This document shows positions 34,468 to 46,245 of a stretch of DNA of 64,000 nucleotides, piece by piece. Numbering within the stretch: the stretch's first letter is position 1; each line of letters starts with the position of its first letter. The notes under the pieces were generated by a model. It did not search any database. It had not been told where the DNA came from and worked only from the letters and a program-made list of their open reading frames with translations. The translations under genes and the position numbers were made by a program. This DNA comes from Aulostomus chinensis. Its lineage: Eukaryota; Chordata; Actinopteri; Syngnathiformes; Aulostomidae. The stretch lies in contig JBBMOA010000009.1 of the NCBI GenBank assembly GCA_037954235.1, forward strand, positions 24,322,626-24,386,625. The letters are read 5' to 3'.

Positions 34468-34960
34468 CTGTGGGAGGGAAAAAAAGCATGTTTTTGCACG
34501 TGTGTCGTCAGAGAAGATGCTCTTACGGTGCCAACACATTCTAAGATAGAGGAATGCTGTCGAGTCTTCTGTCACTCGGAGGGTGTCCCTCCGGTCAGTG
34601 TCAACATCTATAACTCCCTTGTAAATCTGTAAAGGCCCAACAAAGGCAGAGTGAGGAGAGCCTGTAACTCAACTTCAAGGCCTCCCGACACCACCAGCAG
34701 GAGCAGAAATGTCCCCGACACCGAATGCCACTAAATATCACATGTTGAAGGGCTTCATGTCTGAATGAATAGAAACTTGAGTATTCAGGAATCCTTTTAA
34801 GTTTCAGTTTAAGGAATCATTAGAAATACTCCCTTCACATCCGTCATCTTGTTGTCCTAAGATCCGTTCATTCAAATACGGGACATTTTTCCTCCAGAGA
34901 CAAATCCATATTCACATAACAAACACAGTGATGTCATTTTGACGTCATTTCTCAACTGAC

Positions 34961-35224
34961 CCGTGCTGATGTGTTGGTTGTGTTGCCCGTGCTGATTGTG
35001 CTGGCTGGCCTTTGGGTGCATGGCGCCGTGCGGCTGAGCTGGGTGCTGCGGTGCCCCCGGTGGTGTTGGGTGTTGGACCTGAGGTTGTGAGTGGGCAGCG
35101 CCCTGCGGGGGGATGACCCCTGTCGCTGTGAAGAACTGGTTAATAGAGGAACACAGATCGGCCATCTGGGCGGCGTCCAGTGTCCAGTTGTTAAGCTCAG
35201 CCTGCCGCATGCTCTCCTTCAGGC
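34961..35224 (-). CDS. foxj3: foxj3 exon, conserved ESMRQAELNNW motif and His/Gln/Pro linker
   Basis: 264 nt, phase 1 at both ends, acceptor CCGTCTCACTCAG, donor ACGG|GTCAGT. Begins LKESMRQAELNNWTLD and MADLCSSINQFF, one of the most conserved FOXJ3 blocks, then turns into a Gln/His/Pro-rich tract. The His and Gln content is high. Confidence 0.94.
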
Positions 35225-36560
35225 CTGAGTGAGACGGACAGGAGGGGAAGGTCACTCGCTGTAGACCTGCTACGGATTAAACATGCTGAATGTTCCTATT
35301 TTTTTCCCTTCAAGCAGTGCCAAAGGTAGCTACAATGTTTGTAATATCCTCATTTCTATCTCTATCTTTATTTACAGGTTCAATTCAACACGAACACGCT
35401 TCACCTGTAATCCTCTTGTCAAATCCGGGTTTACTTTTTCTGTGACGTTCATTTGTTATCTCAAGAAACAAAAAAACTTTTTGAATGTGAAAAGCAACTT
35501 TCTGGGATTTTCCACATTTGTAACGTTGAGGGTGTTTCTCACACGCCAGGCTGTAATCATCACTGCTGAGCAGAAGTTTGCGGTTTGATGTTTGTACTAT
35601 ACAGCGTCACCCGCTGACCAGGCCCGTTCCATTTGTTAAGATGAACATCAGGAGCAATAATGGCCACCCAAAGACTAAACGTAGGATTTTCTTGTCTGAA
35701 ATCAACGTTTCCATGTCCTTTAAACAGAATTCTGCATCACGATCAGCAAATCAAAAGAAGACTCCCTGTCAAAGCCTGAGGCCTTTAGACATTCCGCGAT
35801 TCGCCCTGAAGCCACACAGGGATTTAACCTTCTTTCCCCCCCAACACATCTAACCAGACATGGAGCGTCCTCACACTGTTAATAAGCCCCCACTCCCGCT
35901 CGCTAGTGAAACGTTAAGCAGTGAACAAAGTCCATGAGTTAATGTAGGAATTATGACAGGTTTTTCTAAGTAATCCAACATGTCTGACACAGAAAGTGAA
36001 AACTTCAGATTACAACTTTGTTAAATGAAGCCGCTCTATGTTGCTGAGGATTTTACGACAATGTGAAGGAAATCCATCGAGGTATAAGGGAGATATTTGA
36101 GGTTGTGTACAATCAAAAATACATGGTTGCCAAAGGAGGCTAACAACAGTGATACAAGGGAGTGGGGATCCAGTTTGAGTTTTCTGTGTGCAACAGAGGC
36201 TCCAACAGGACTGTGGATGTGGAAACCGATCCTCTGACATTGCTAGCGTTCCCCTTGGAGAACGAATTTTTAACAAATCAAAGCAATCTCATCTAAATTT
36301 AAACAACAGTGCATCAGCCACACATTGTTCACATTTCCCTCAACGAGTCCCTGAACTTAAAACACCTCACTTCATCCGGCACAGACACGCCCACGTCTCC
36401 ACTCTGCTAACAACTCTCCACTGTGCTATATTTGTCCACATCAAATTCATCCGGGTTGTGCTTGGCGGAGGCAGCAGGACAGGTCACTGCTCTCTGAATC
36501 ATATCCAGGGACAGCGGAGGATGTCGTCACGGCGGTGTGAGGTGGGTCAGGCGCAACAGG

Positions 36561-36604
36561 AGAGGAGGGAGGGAGGGAGGGAGGGAGGGAGAGGGAGGGG
36601 GATG

Positions 36605-36649
<45 letters not shown>
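36561..36649. repeat. Polypurine tract: (GGGA)n then (GA)n
   Basis: About 90 bases of almost pure purine on the plus strand: GGGA repeats, then about 21 GA units. On the foxj3 transcript it is a long CU tract. It lies in the intron between 37,227 and 35,224. Confidence 0.9.
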
Positions 36650-36650
<1 letters not shown>

Positions 36651-36789
36651 CAGCGGGGGCTGTGTGTTATAAGACCAGCTGTCAACATCCATCGTGTGTG
36701 GATGTTGCAGGCTTTGTGCACTGACCAGGATAAGAGGCTGTTTCTGAGCTGGGGCCTAATTGGATTATTCACTTTGTACAATTGGGAGA

Positions 36790-36793
36790 GTGT

Positions 36794-36827
<34 letters not shown>

Positions 36828-36879
36828 ATGCCTGCGTGTGTGTGCGCACGTGCGAGAGAGAGAGAGAGAGAGAGAGAGT
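36790..36879. repeat. (TG)n followed by (GA)n
   Basis: A TG run of about 38 nt is followed by a TG/CG-rich bridge and a GA run of about 25 nt, in the same foxj3 intron. Confidence 0.85.
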
Positions 36880-37151
36880 GAGAGAGCGAGAAGGAGAGCG
36901 GCAACCTCTCTGGATGTAGAATCATGACTTTTATTAGGCCAGTGTCATTATAGCATTGGATATTATGATATTGTGCCTCAAGGGTGAGTGTATATGAAAA
37001 CACAGCGGTGAATCATAATAGTTAAATCAAAGTAAATAATCAGCTTCATAACAATTTTATCAATTCTTAATGTGGCCAAACAGGCTGCAGTAGATGGCTT
37101 TATTAATATTCATATTAGATGCTGTTCACACTGATGGCACCAGGACTCTTA

Positions 37152-37152
<1 letters not shown>

Positions 37153-37210
<58 letters not shown>

Positions 37211-37219
37211 TGTGTGTGT
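37153..37219. repeat. (TG)n microsatellite just past a foxj3 donor
   Basis: About 27 TG units with one interruption and a second short run. It ends one base before the TATTAC that is the reverse of the donor GTAATA. In the transcript this is (CA)n starting within about 8 nt of the 5' splice site. Confidence 0.95.
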
Positions 37220-37226
37220 CTATTAC

Positions 37227-37328
37227 CTTGAAATGGAGAGAGGTCTACATCCGCCCAGTTGTAGCTGGTAGCGATGCGGCAGCTCTCTTTTAGCCAGTCC
37301 AGGTTAGGGTACCAATCTGATGTCATGC
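37227..37328 (-). CDS. foxj3: foxj3 exon with WLKESCRIA motif
   Basis: 102 nt, phase 1 at both ends. Encodes MTSDWYPNLDWLKESCRIA and NWADVDLSPFQ, matching mammalian FOXJ3 (WYATLDMLKESCRIA). The acceptor is TCCACCAG directly after a long TG tract; the donor CAAG|GTAATA is followed at once by a CA tract. No ordinary pyrimidine tract is present. Skipping this exon would keep the frame. Confidence 0.94.
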
Positions 37329-37333
37329 CTGGT

Positions 37334-37335
<2 letters not shown>

Positions 37336-37414
<79 letters not shown>
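37336..37414. repeat. (AC)39 microsatellite abutting a foxj3 acceptor
   Basis: Uninterrupted for about 79 nt. In the transcript it is (UG)n ending 7 nt from the 3' splice site of the exon at 37,227-37,328. Confidence 0.97.
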
Positions 37415-37418
<4 letters not shown>

Positions 37419-38006
37419 TATAGTTTCATTCTCATTATTATGATCATTATCATTATCATTATCATCAATGTTGTCTTGCAAATTCAAGCTGCTGCCTTTC
37501 AGTCTGAACCCAGTATGTTTGAATATTATGGTTGATCGACTATCAATTAAAAAAAAACAACAACAACAACAATGGTTACATAAAAAAAAAATTGAATGCA
37601 TCAAAATAAAAGACTAAATGATTCAACTCTCAAATAAATGAAACAATATTGGACTATCACAGCATGAGTGTAAAATAATCCAAAACAGGCCCACCGGTCC
37701 AGATTTTAAAAAAAAAATGAAAAAACATTCAGCACTCAGCCACAAGATGGTGTAACGTGACAGAAAAAGAAAATCCAGCCACAGCTTTGCTTCTGGGAAA
37801 GAAAGAAGGAAAAAAAAAAAATGCTTTCCAGCGTCTTCACCGCCACAAACTAAACAACAATAGATTCTCAGGCTGTAGATCAAAGACAGGGGGATTGCCT
37901 TCATTCATCCTCGGCGTGGTTGAGGGAAATACTAACCCAGATAAATAATGTCTGAAAAGTCCTTTTCTCCGGCCTCAGAGCAGGATCTCAGAAACACACA
38001 CAGAAA

Positions 38007-38035
38007 CCCCCCCCCCCCCCCCCCAAAAAAAAAAA
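38007..38035. repeat. Poly-C / poly-A run
   Basis: About 18 C then about 11 A, in the foxj3 intron. Confidence 0.85.
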
Positions 38036-39342
38036 CAGAACTGGGAATATGAGGAGGAAAAGCCTCAGTATCAGCCATCCTCATTATAGCAAATGCTCTG
38101 GGACCTCATGGAGGAAAGACTATAATATAAAAGCAACAAGGCTGTGCAGAGACTGTTTGGCGCGTTAGGTGGATTTCATTTTCGACAATGTGGCTTTGTA
38201 TTAGAGTAACTGTTTGGTATTGTGTTGCATCAATACCTATTAAATATGAAACATAAACTATAGCGTATAGCACTTGTACATGGTGTTCCTTTCTCTGTTA
38301 TGCAGGAGGATGGATAATGCGATCATACTGCGCAGACATCAAGTCCTATTCATTTTTCTTTCTGGTTCGTCTCATCAATGTGTCTTCTGTTGCTTGTGAA
38401 GAATTAAAACTGGTTGATTTGCAGCACAAACATACAATGAAAACAGCGTTTCAAAACACCTGTTTCAGTGTAAAGAGTGAAAGGCGGAGGTGATTAACTA
38501 CAACTCCCAGGTGGCACTGGGGTGAGACACAAGACTCACGAGAAGAAACTGAGAGGTTTTACAGCAACTTGTTGAATGAAAAGGCCCACTGCAAAAATGG
38601 ACAGACTTTGAAGGACAACCGCCCCGACTATAACAGCTGTGGTCGTAGTACCGTTGGTAAAATACGGTTCAGGTCTTGTTTATGCTGTTGCATTAAATAC
38701 AATCACCTTGAGAGGGAGCTGGATGTACGAGATCACACAAGGATCCATCTTGAGGTTAGACCAGATGCAGCGATCGCATCAGGTATATCAGAGCTAGAGA
38801 GTGTTTTTCTTCCTTGAAAGAAAAGCAGCTGGAGCCCCTGCAAGGCTTCCCTCAACGGAAAAGATGTTTTTTCTCTTGACTGGATTCTGCTTGTCCGTGA
38901 CTTCCCAGATCTGACTGGTTGAAGTTAGAAGTTCTTGAGTGGTTCTAGAAAATGTCCACCCTCTTCCACCCTTTTTTTTTTAATGCAGGACTTCCAAGAT
39001 GGTTCTGAGAAAGAAACTACCTGATACTGAACTGACATCTCATGTCATCTGAGATTATTTTACAGCAACAAAACTGAAATGTCCATTACTTAAATATCGG
39101 CGTCAGTCTTAAAAGAAATTTCAAATGCACTTAACACGCAACTAAAAAGCAGCATCTTCCAAATTATTCAAATTGTATTTTTTAGAAATAACAACGACAG
39201 CACGGAAAGCTGGTCTCGTCAGGGTCCCTCTTTCAGCTTTTGTATTCAGGGTGCATGGGTGTTCCTCGATCCTGATAAAAGCACAAGACTCTGCAGAGGT
39301 CAGTCCTCTTTTAATCCTGGAAGTAGGTTACAAGCACCTCAC

Positions 39343-39588
39343 CTGTTGTACTGCAGCTCTGTCCGGTGTGACTCTGGTGGGAGAGCGATGGGTGCGGTAG
39401 CTGCTGGCCGTGCGCCTGGTGCTGGCTGTGGGTGGAGTGAGGGGAGAGGTGCTGCTGAGGGTGGTGGGGGTGGTGCGCCGCCTGGCTGTGGTTGTGTTGG
39501 TGGTGATGGTTGCCACCGCTACCAGCACCAGGGGAGTGCTGGTAGGAGCAGGCGGTCCGGGCCTGTTGGCTGGAGTCAGAGGGCAGGC
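39343..39588 (-). CDS. foxj3: foxj3 exon, His-rich linker
   Basis: 246 nt, phase 1 at both ends, acceptor CAGGTTTTCCAG, donor ACAG|GTGAGG. Encodes LPSDSSQQARTACSYQHSP, matching the mammalian SESSQQ and CTYQHSP block, then a linker in which about 17 of 48 residues are His, mixed with Gln, Ser and Pro. Shorter than the mammalian linker. Confidence 0.93.
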
Positions 39589-39639
39589 CTGGAAAACCTG
39601 AAGGGGTAAACGTTGGTAAAAGTCGGATTTTTCCACAAT

Positions 39640-39745
39640 CTCATCAACCCATCCGTGAGTACAAGCGAGCATTTGTACCACATTTGAAGGATTTCCCTCA
39701 AGACATTACTGAGCTATCGCAATCATGATCAATTGTCTGAAACAT
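39640..39745 (+). repeat. Fragment of a dispersed fish repeat
   Basis: The text TTTGTACCACATTTGAAGGATTTCCCTCAAG followed by GAGCTATCGC resembles the copy at 55,480-55,790 and the internal part of the TCAAGGTCA family. Confidence 0.4.
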
Positions 39746-42390
39746 AATTTAAAAAATAATAATAATAATTGAAAGGGCAACATGTTCCAAACAAGACCAA
39801 CATATTTACACCCACTCATGTGTCACCACAGTTAGTCTGCAGGCTCTCTCGCTCTCCTGAAGTTCCAGGGTTTATTTTTGGCAGATTTAATCAGCTTAAA
39901 AAGACCTTATTAGGATTTGGCTGATTTTTGCTTGTGTCCTCTTTGTTTGATAAGTTGATTTATATGTAAATCGCAGATCAATTTTTTCATTAGCAAAGTT
40001 CAATTGATCGATGAAGTTTCGTTGTAGATACAGAGATGACACCCGACGGCTTTTTTTCGACAAACTTTATTTGTGTCAGTACATTTATTCTTACATCTTT
40101 CACACGAATCTTGTTTTTATCTGCAGCTGTTATAGCTCATTACTGAAAGATGGAAGCTGCCTGATCAGTAATGTTAACGTCTCTTTTTGTGACCAACACG
40201 AAGTCATCAGGAAATCAATGGGCACACAGAGTCCTTGTGAGTGAATTTTCACTGCAGCCACCGGGGACTCGTTTCACTTTACCTGCCTGTAAAAGTGTTT
40301 TTATTCATAGTCTCTTGTCCCCTCTGCTCTCTGCCTCCACAGAGCTTTATTGCCGTCCTTAAGTGGCTTTATAACCATTGTTTTATCTGGTTATTTAAGA
40401 CTAACTTGAAGTCCACAGACAGCTTTCGAATATCTAGGTTGGGAGTTTTTTTCTTTACTCTTTTATATAATATTTATGTGCATTATTAAGAGCTGTAATC
40501 TCTTACAAGGGCAAATAAAAATTTGAAAACTTTTAGTTGGATCCATCTGACTGAGGATGAAGTTTTGAACAAAGCAAAATGAGGTTACATGTCGCGCAAA
40601 ATGATCAGTTCAAGCCTTCATTTATTATCATTTTATCAATTTTAACGGGTTTCCCTTTTTTTTTTTTTTTAGCTAAATAACACGTTGTGGATCACTGCAC
40701 ATACGGCTAGTTGAGAGGACCAGGATTGTACTGGACGATGCACTTCAGAGTTTGTAAATGGATATTTTTTGTTGTTTGTTAGTGGTCATAGGTACCAATA
40801 GCTTCATGCTAACTACATGTAGCTGGCTCTTTCTGCATTCTGGAGTCACAGAGTGACTCAAGGTAAATGTCTTTGGGAGCTGAAGATGCCAATGTAAGAA
40901 CTTGAAAGGCAAAAAAACACTTTTGGGGGCCTAAAGCTGCAGGTCTCTCCTTGAAATAAGCGAAAGCTCGCTGATATCCTGGATAGGCTATCAGTCCTTA
41001 TTATTCAATATTGTGATATTTGATCCAAAAGACACCAAATGATTGAGCCAAGCTAGCAACGACACTACAGTTGAACACAACTTCAGACTTCACCACTTAA
41101 AAGTATTCGACTTCAGAAAAAAGGGAGAAAAATCTCCAAACTTCTGTATCTCCAACAATGTGCACAAAGAGAACGCGTATATTTACACGACTCCACACAA
41201 CGTCCCGTTGATGACTCATCGATGCAATATACTTTCATATCCATCCACTTAGCCTAAAACCTCTGATATGTGGTGTAAATGCATCTTGATCGTAATACGA
41301 TTACAAATGCAGGACCACATCTGAAGGAGGTCTGAGTCACGTGGTGCTTGGATCTTAGTCTAAGGTGGGCTCCGATGCCAACGGAAAAGAAAACATGTGA
41401 TGCCGTGTTGGCTCCAAGCCTGCTGCTGATTTGATACCACCTCAGACTCATGCTCAGCTTTAAGGGGGCTCATTCATATCGTAAAAACAAGAGCAAATTC
41501 AGATTGTTTATTATCCAGATAATGAGTCCAGACACAGATCACATTTTTATATCAGGAGAACATGAGGTCACATACTCCAGCACCACCGCTGCTGACTGTT
41601 TACTGCAGTGCCTCTCACTTCAGAGACTGTATCAAACATCCACCAGAGCCATTTTCTTGATCATTTTCCTTTTAAGTCTCTGTTATATCTAAGTATTCTC
41701 ATTGTCTAATCTCCTCTGCGTCTACACCCCTGACCACAAATTGAAGGGGACCTTGTCAGAGGGTGAATCGTGGCGGCAGTTGCAGAGCTCAACGGAGCGC
41801 ATCAATCTCCACGGTTACAGAACAGGAGTGGATATGTGTGTGGCGGGAGGAAGGAGGGAGAGGGAAGGTGATAGCAGGGTGGTGGGATGGTGGGGGGTCC
41901 AAGTGGGAGGAGGCCTGCTGACCTGAAAGCTTCAGGAAGCAATTAGCGAGATGCTTCACAAACTTTGGAACCAATCTAATTAGCTGCTATCAAAGCTGCA
42001 GAACCCTTTGCTCTGCACGGCTGCAGATGTGTTTGTGAGTTTTTTCTCCTTCTGATGAATTCTTCTTCTTAATTGCCTTTACCCGTTTGACTGAGCGAGC
42101 CGTAAAATGCAGATACGCGGAACAGCAGATTGTTTGTTTATTAAAATACAATGGAGCAAGAGTAGAGTGTGGTAGAGGTTAAGACAGGGATGCTTTTAGC
42201 GCTATGAAAGCAATATTAAATTCTTCGCACATCAATTTTAGTAGGAGCCTAAGCTTGACAGTTAATTATGTGCATGAAGCCTGACATATAGTTTTTTGTT
42301 TTTGGTGAACACGTGTCGGTGTCGACGTTGGACAGGCAAACATGAGCAGATAAACACTAATCCACAAACAAACTGGGGGCTGACACCCAC

Positions 42391-42604
42391 CTTGCTGAGA
42401 GAAAGACTGCTCGAAGACGCACTTATAAAGGCTGCGGAAAGAAGCGCTGAGGTCCTCGAAGTCCGAGAAGCAGAGATGCTTGTCCCGAGACTCTGGGACG
42501 GGCAAACCGTATTGGGGCTGTGGGGGTGGAGGGGGAGGCGGCACAGGCTGGGCCGGCTGCTGAAGACTCAGAGACTGGGACGAAGGCTCAGAGTGGCTGC
42601 TCAC
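42391..42604 (-). CDS. foxj3: foxj3 exon with FEDLSASFRSLYK motif and poly-Pro
   Basis: 214 nt, enters phase 0 and leaves phase 1. Acceptor CTGTCAAAAG is pyrimidine-poor; donor CAAG|GTGGGT. Encodes VSSHSEPSSQSLSLQQ, a seven-Pro run, and FSDFEDLSASFRSLYK followed by VFEQSFSQQG, the latter nearly identical to mammalian FOXJ3. Confidence 0.94.
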
Positions 42605-45600
42605 CTTTTGACAGACAGTGAGGGAAAAAAGAGGGAGACGTTAGTGCTTCATCTAAATACATGTATGCATAACTAAAAATAATTACAAAACGCAAAGACG
42701 TTCAGCAAAAACTGTAGAGGCAGGTTCAAATTTCTGTGAATTTTCAAACAGCACAGCAGTGGCATATAAAAAAGTGAATGGCAGGGAGGGGGCCGGGTGT
42801 GTGACAGCAAGGACGTGGAGCTCAGTATGCAGATGGAATCATTTTTATTTGGACCACCTGTTGTTTGTGGAAATACATGTGTGACAAATATGAAAAGATT
42901 TGTGTTCCTGCCTCTCGTGTGCTGCTTCATTCAAGACTTTAATAATTATACACAAGAAATGCTGAGCCTTCACCAGCACACAGTGATTTGGTATCCAAAA
43001 TTTGGAATTTTTTGATCGCATTTAATCTTTTCATCACCTTTAAAGGGGTATAACACATTTATTGAAGTGGAGGTCTTTGTACATGAGGCAGCCATTCATA
43101 CTAGCTTCAATAGCTGTGGGTCAGAAAGCCGAGAGCAGCGACAGCTCTGTAGCTCAGCGTCGCAATGCTGTGGGCGGGGTCCAGCAGAGGGAAAAAACAC
43201 ATTTTGTCCACCAAATAAATGCTTCCCCAAAAAATTAAAAAAAAAAAAATCTATATCTGTGAATATTGTAGTCATAACATTTTTTCCAGCTCTTTCTTGT
43301 AGCAGTTCAGCTGTTTAACTCATAAAGTGCTGCTGTGGAGTGATACAGCATGTGGCAGGAGCAGTCATTGAGGATGTATTACAGCTAAAAACTGTGGATC
43401 CAAAATATGGGAAGAGGAAAGTAGGAAAAATGTTACAAATATAACATACATCAGATCTTCTTTTTTTTTTTTTTTTTTTTACAGAGAGAAAGATAAAACG
43501 TGTTTTTTTTCTTGCAGTACCCCATGGTCAGGAGTGCAATGCTGAGCTAGAGATGCTAAGCTAACACGCATTGACCTACTGAAGCTAAGACCTTTACTAG
43601 GATGACGACATCATACGACCCCGCTTCATTAAATATGAATCACTTTAAAGTGGTGAAAATATGGGATTTAACATATATTGATAGGACATGAGATACATTA
43701 CACCAAACTTTAGCTGACAAAGACAATACATGGTTCCAAGGACAAGGAACTGAAATAAATTGCCTGTTCATTCCTTTTGAATTCAATATTTATCTAAAAA
43801 TCTACAAAAAAATGCAATGAAGTCATCCAGTGCAGCAGAACTGTATCCTGTCACTCAGAATCTTTGATTCAAATGTCTATGTCTTCCTGTGAATGCCACC
43901 TGCCGTCCTCCACCCTCAGTCGTCTCACCCCAGCTGTCATCCTCCTCAACCTCCGCCCAGCACATACAAGCAATTTACATGACGCATCCACCTCCACCCA
44001 GTAATGGCAGCCTTTCCATCAACTATCTTTGAGCTCTCTGCCAGCGATGCCACCCGTAATCACCGTCAGTCAGGAGGGTATCACCTGCGCCAGGTAATGA
44101 GGCAGAACTAACCTAGATCCCACCGGGCTAGACCACAGGATGAGCTCTGAAACGATTGGAGGAGAAGGGCAAGGGGTGGAGGAGCTGATGCAGGGAGGAG
44201 GAAAACAAAAGATGGCCCCTCGAAATGAGAGGTTAACGAGATGAGATTGCACTGACCTTTGCTAATGCAGGTGGGAGGTGAGCGGGGAGAAGTGATTGAT
44301 GGTAAAAAGGTGAGCAGCTGCTACAAGGGAAAAATAATGAACAGCTGCCATTTTTCAGCACTCCTGTAATTTTGGATCAAACGCTGTCGGACCGCGACTG
44401 GCCTTTCAAATGGTATTAGATTTACTTTGAAAGGACAGACACAAACACTTTGATAAAGATATTACAAGTCAATCAAAAGTGTCCATAATTAGACAAGATT
44501 GAATGGATGCTTCATGACCGCAGTGAATGGAGGGAGATACAAAGCATCATGGGTAATTTCAAGCACCTTGCCAGATGTTCATCCCCTGGGAGCTTCCAGA
44601 ATGAACCGACGTGTAGCTTAGTGTGACATTTGATCAGATGGCAACATCCAAACACTGATCCGTGCAATATTTGCCGGGGGACTGCTGCTACATAAAAACA
44701 GACACACCCTCCAACTCTGCTCCTTTAGCACCCGCTCATATCCGTGCACTCAAGTACACAACAGACTCATCCATATGTAACCAAAGCATGCTAAATCTGC
44801 TCTCCAAAGAAAATGTATTTGCTTGAAAACTCTGAACAACAGGAGGGGTTCGCTGGTAAATGCAGTAAAAGCAGCAGACACCTTCAGTACTGACTGTAAC
44901 TGTCTGGACCACTGAATGAATCATCCAGATTGTCAGTATCGAGTGAAAACAGAATGTAAGCTACAAATTCATTCTTGCTGGGAGATAAAGCAGAAGTGAA
45001 ATGATTGGATACTTTGGGAAAAGAGGGACAAGGCACCGGCTGGCAGGCAGAAGTCCTTGAAGATGTATTTCATGGCTGGAAAAAAGATATTTTCATGAAA
45101 CTGGGCTGTATATATACGCCTTTACGGGCCTTTTTTGAGAATAATGACCAGCTGTTACGTCTCCTGGTCTTTGTAAACCTGCACAACTCGATCCACCTCT
45201 GAACCAGCAGTGGAGGTAGGAACAACTCAGAGTCAACATGAGTGTAAAGGTAACCATCACTGCCCTCGTACTTCCAGGTGCGGGTGGATTTTATGCAGTG
45301 CATCCACTAGAGGCCAACTCAGGACGTTGCACAAAGGGAAACTTGAAGACATGAGGCCAAAGGCAAATCCGACTGTGGTCTGTGAGGGCATTCCATACAA
45401 CCCCTTCCTCGGTTTTTCAGCTTTCTTTGCTGCTCCACACTGCCCCCCTGAGTTCCTGGGGGATTGCGCCGTTTATTCTGTTGGCTTTCTTGCACAAATG
45501 TGGATGGAATGAACGCAAAATAATGGCGGACAACTCCGTCTGTGTCGATTACTAAATGAGCCTGATTAGGGACAGCCGCTCAAAAACAAAAAAAAAATTC

Positions 45601-46042
45601 ATGCCTACAAGTTTACACATCGTGCCTCTGTTGACGCGTCATCAGGTCAGTTTTAGTTCGTGACATGTAAACATACGAGGCCCGAGAATGACTGAGACGT
45701 TTGTAAGGCGTTATTGAGGAGTTTGAGTGTGCATATATTTCTGATTCAGAGAAAAAAGAGGAAGAGGACTGAGTTGTTTCCATTTGCCCAGAGGGTAAAA
45801 ACCTTCAACGACCAGGATGCACAGGGGGTTTTTGTCCTCCAAGGCCACTCCCAGGCCCCTCACAGTGCTGCTGCTCATCTATTGATTTGGACAAAGAAGC
45901 AGAACTGGGTCTTTCTTCCTTCCTGAAACTCTGTAGCAAAGTGCCGCTGCATACGGGCAGAATTTAAAACAAAACACCCGTCAGACAGCAGACGAGCGGA
46001 GAGGAAACATGGCGCCACACATTCTACCCGCTTTGCGCTTAC

Positions 46043-46201
46043 TGGTGTGAAGCTGTGCACGTTGCTGCCGCTGCTGACCGCCGTGTTCATGCTGTTGAGG
46101 TTGACAGACGCCAAACTCTGGTCCGACAGACTATTGCTCAGACTGCCGGCTAGACTCCCAGGACTCTCGCTGCCTTCAGCCTCTGGGTTGTACAACGCTA
46201 C
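46043..46201 (-). CDS. foxj3: foxj3 Ser-rich exon (SLSDQSLASVNLNS)
   Basis: 159 nt, phase 0 at both ends, donor ACCA|GTAAGC at its lower end. Encodes VALYNPEAEGSESP, then SNSLSDQSLASVNLNS and HSFTP, matching the mammalian block. The acceptor GCGGCGCAG follows a TG/CG-rich tract rather than a pyrimidine tract. Confidence 0.94.
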
Positions 46202-46208
46202 CTGCGCC

Positions 46209-46245
46209 GCACACGCACACACACACGCACACACACACACACACA
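46209..46245. repeat. CA-rich tract next to a foxj3 acceptor
   Basis: CACACG/CACACA repeat. In the transcript it is a UG tract ending about 8 nt before the 3' splice site at 46,202. Confidence 0.9.

Noticed and set aside
36527..37003. Long open frames over 36.4-37.4 kb rich in Leu-Ser, His-Thr or Cys-Val repeats
   Set aside because: They are translations of CA/TG and GA microsatellites, not protein genes.
39328..39681. 117-residue Thr/Pro-rich minus-strand frame
   Set aside because: It is a shifted frame of the foxj3 His-rich exon; the real frame fits the splice phases and mammalian FOXJ3.
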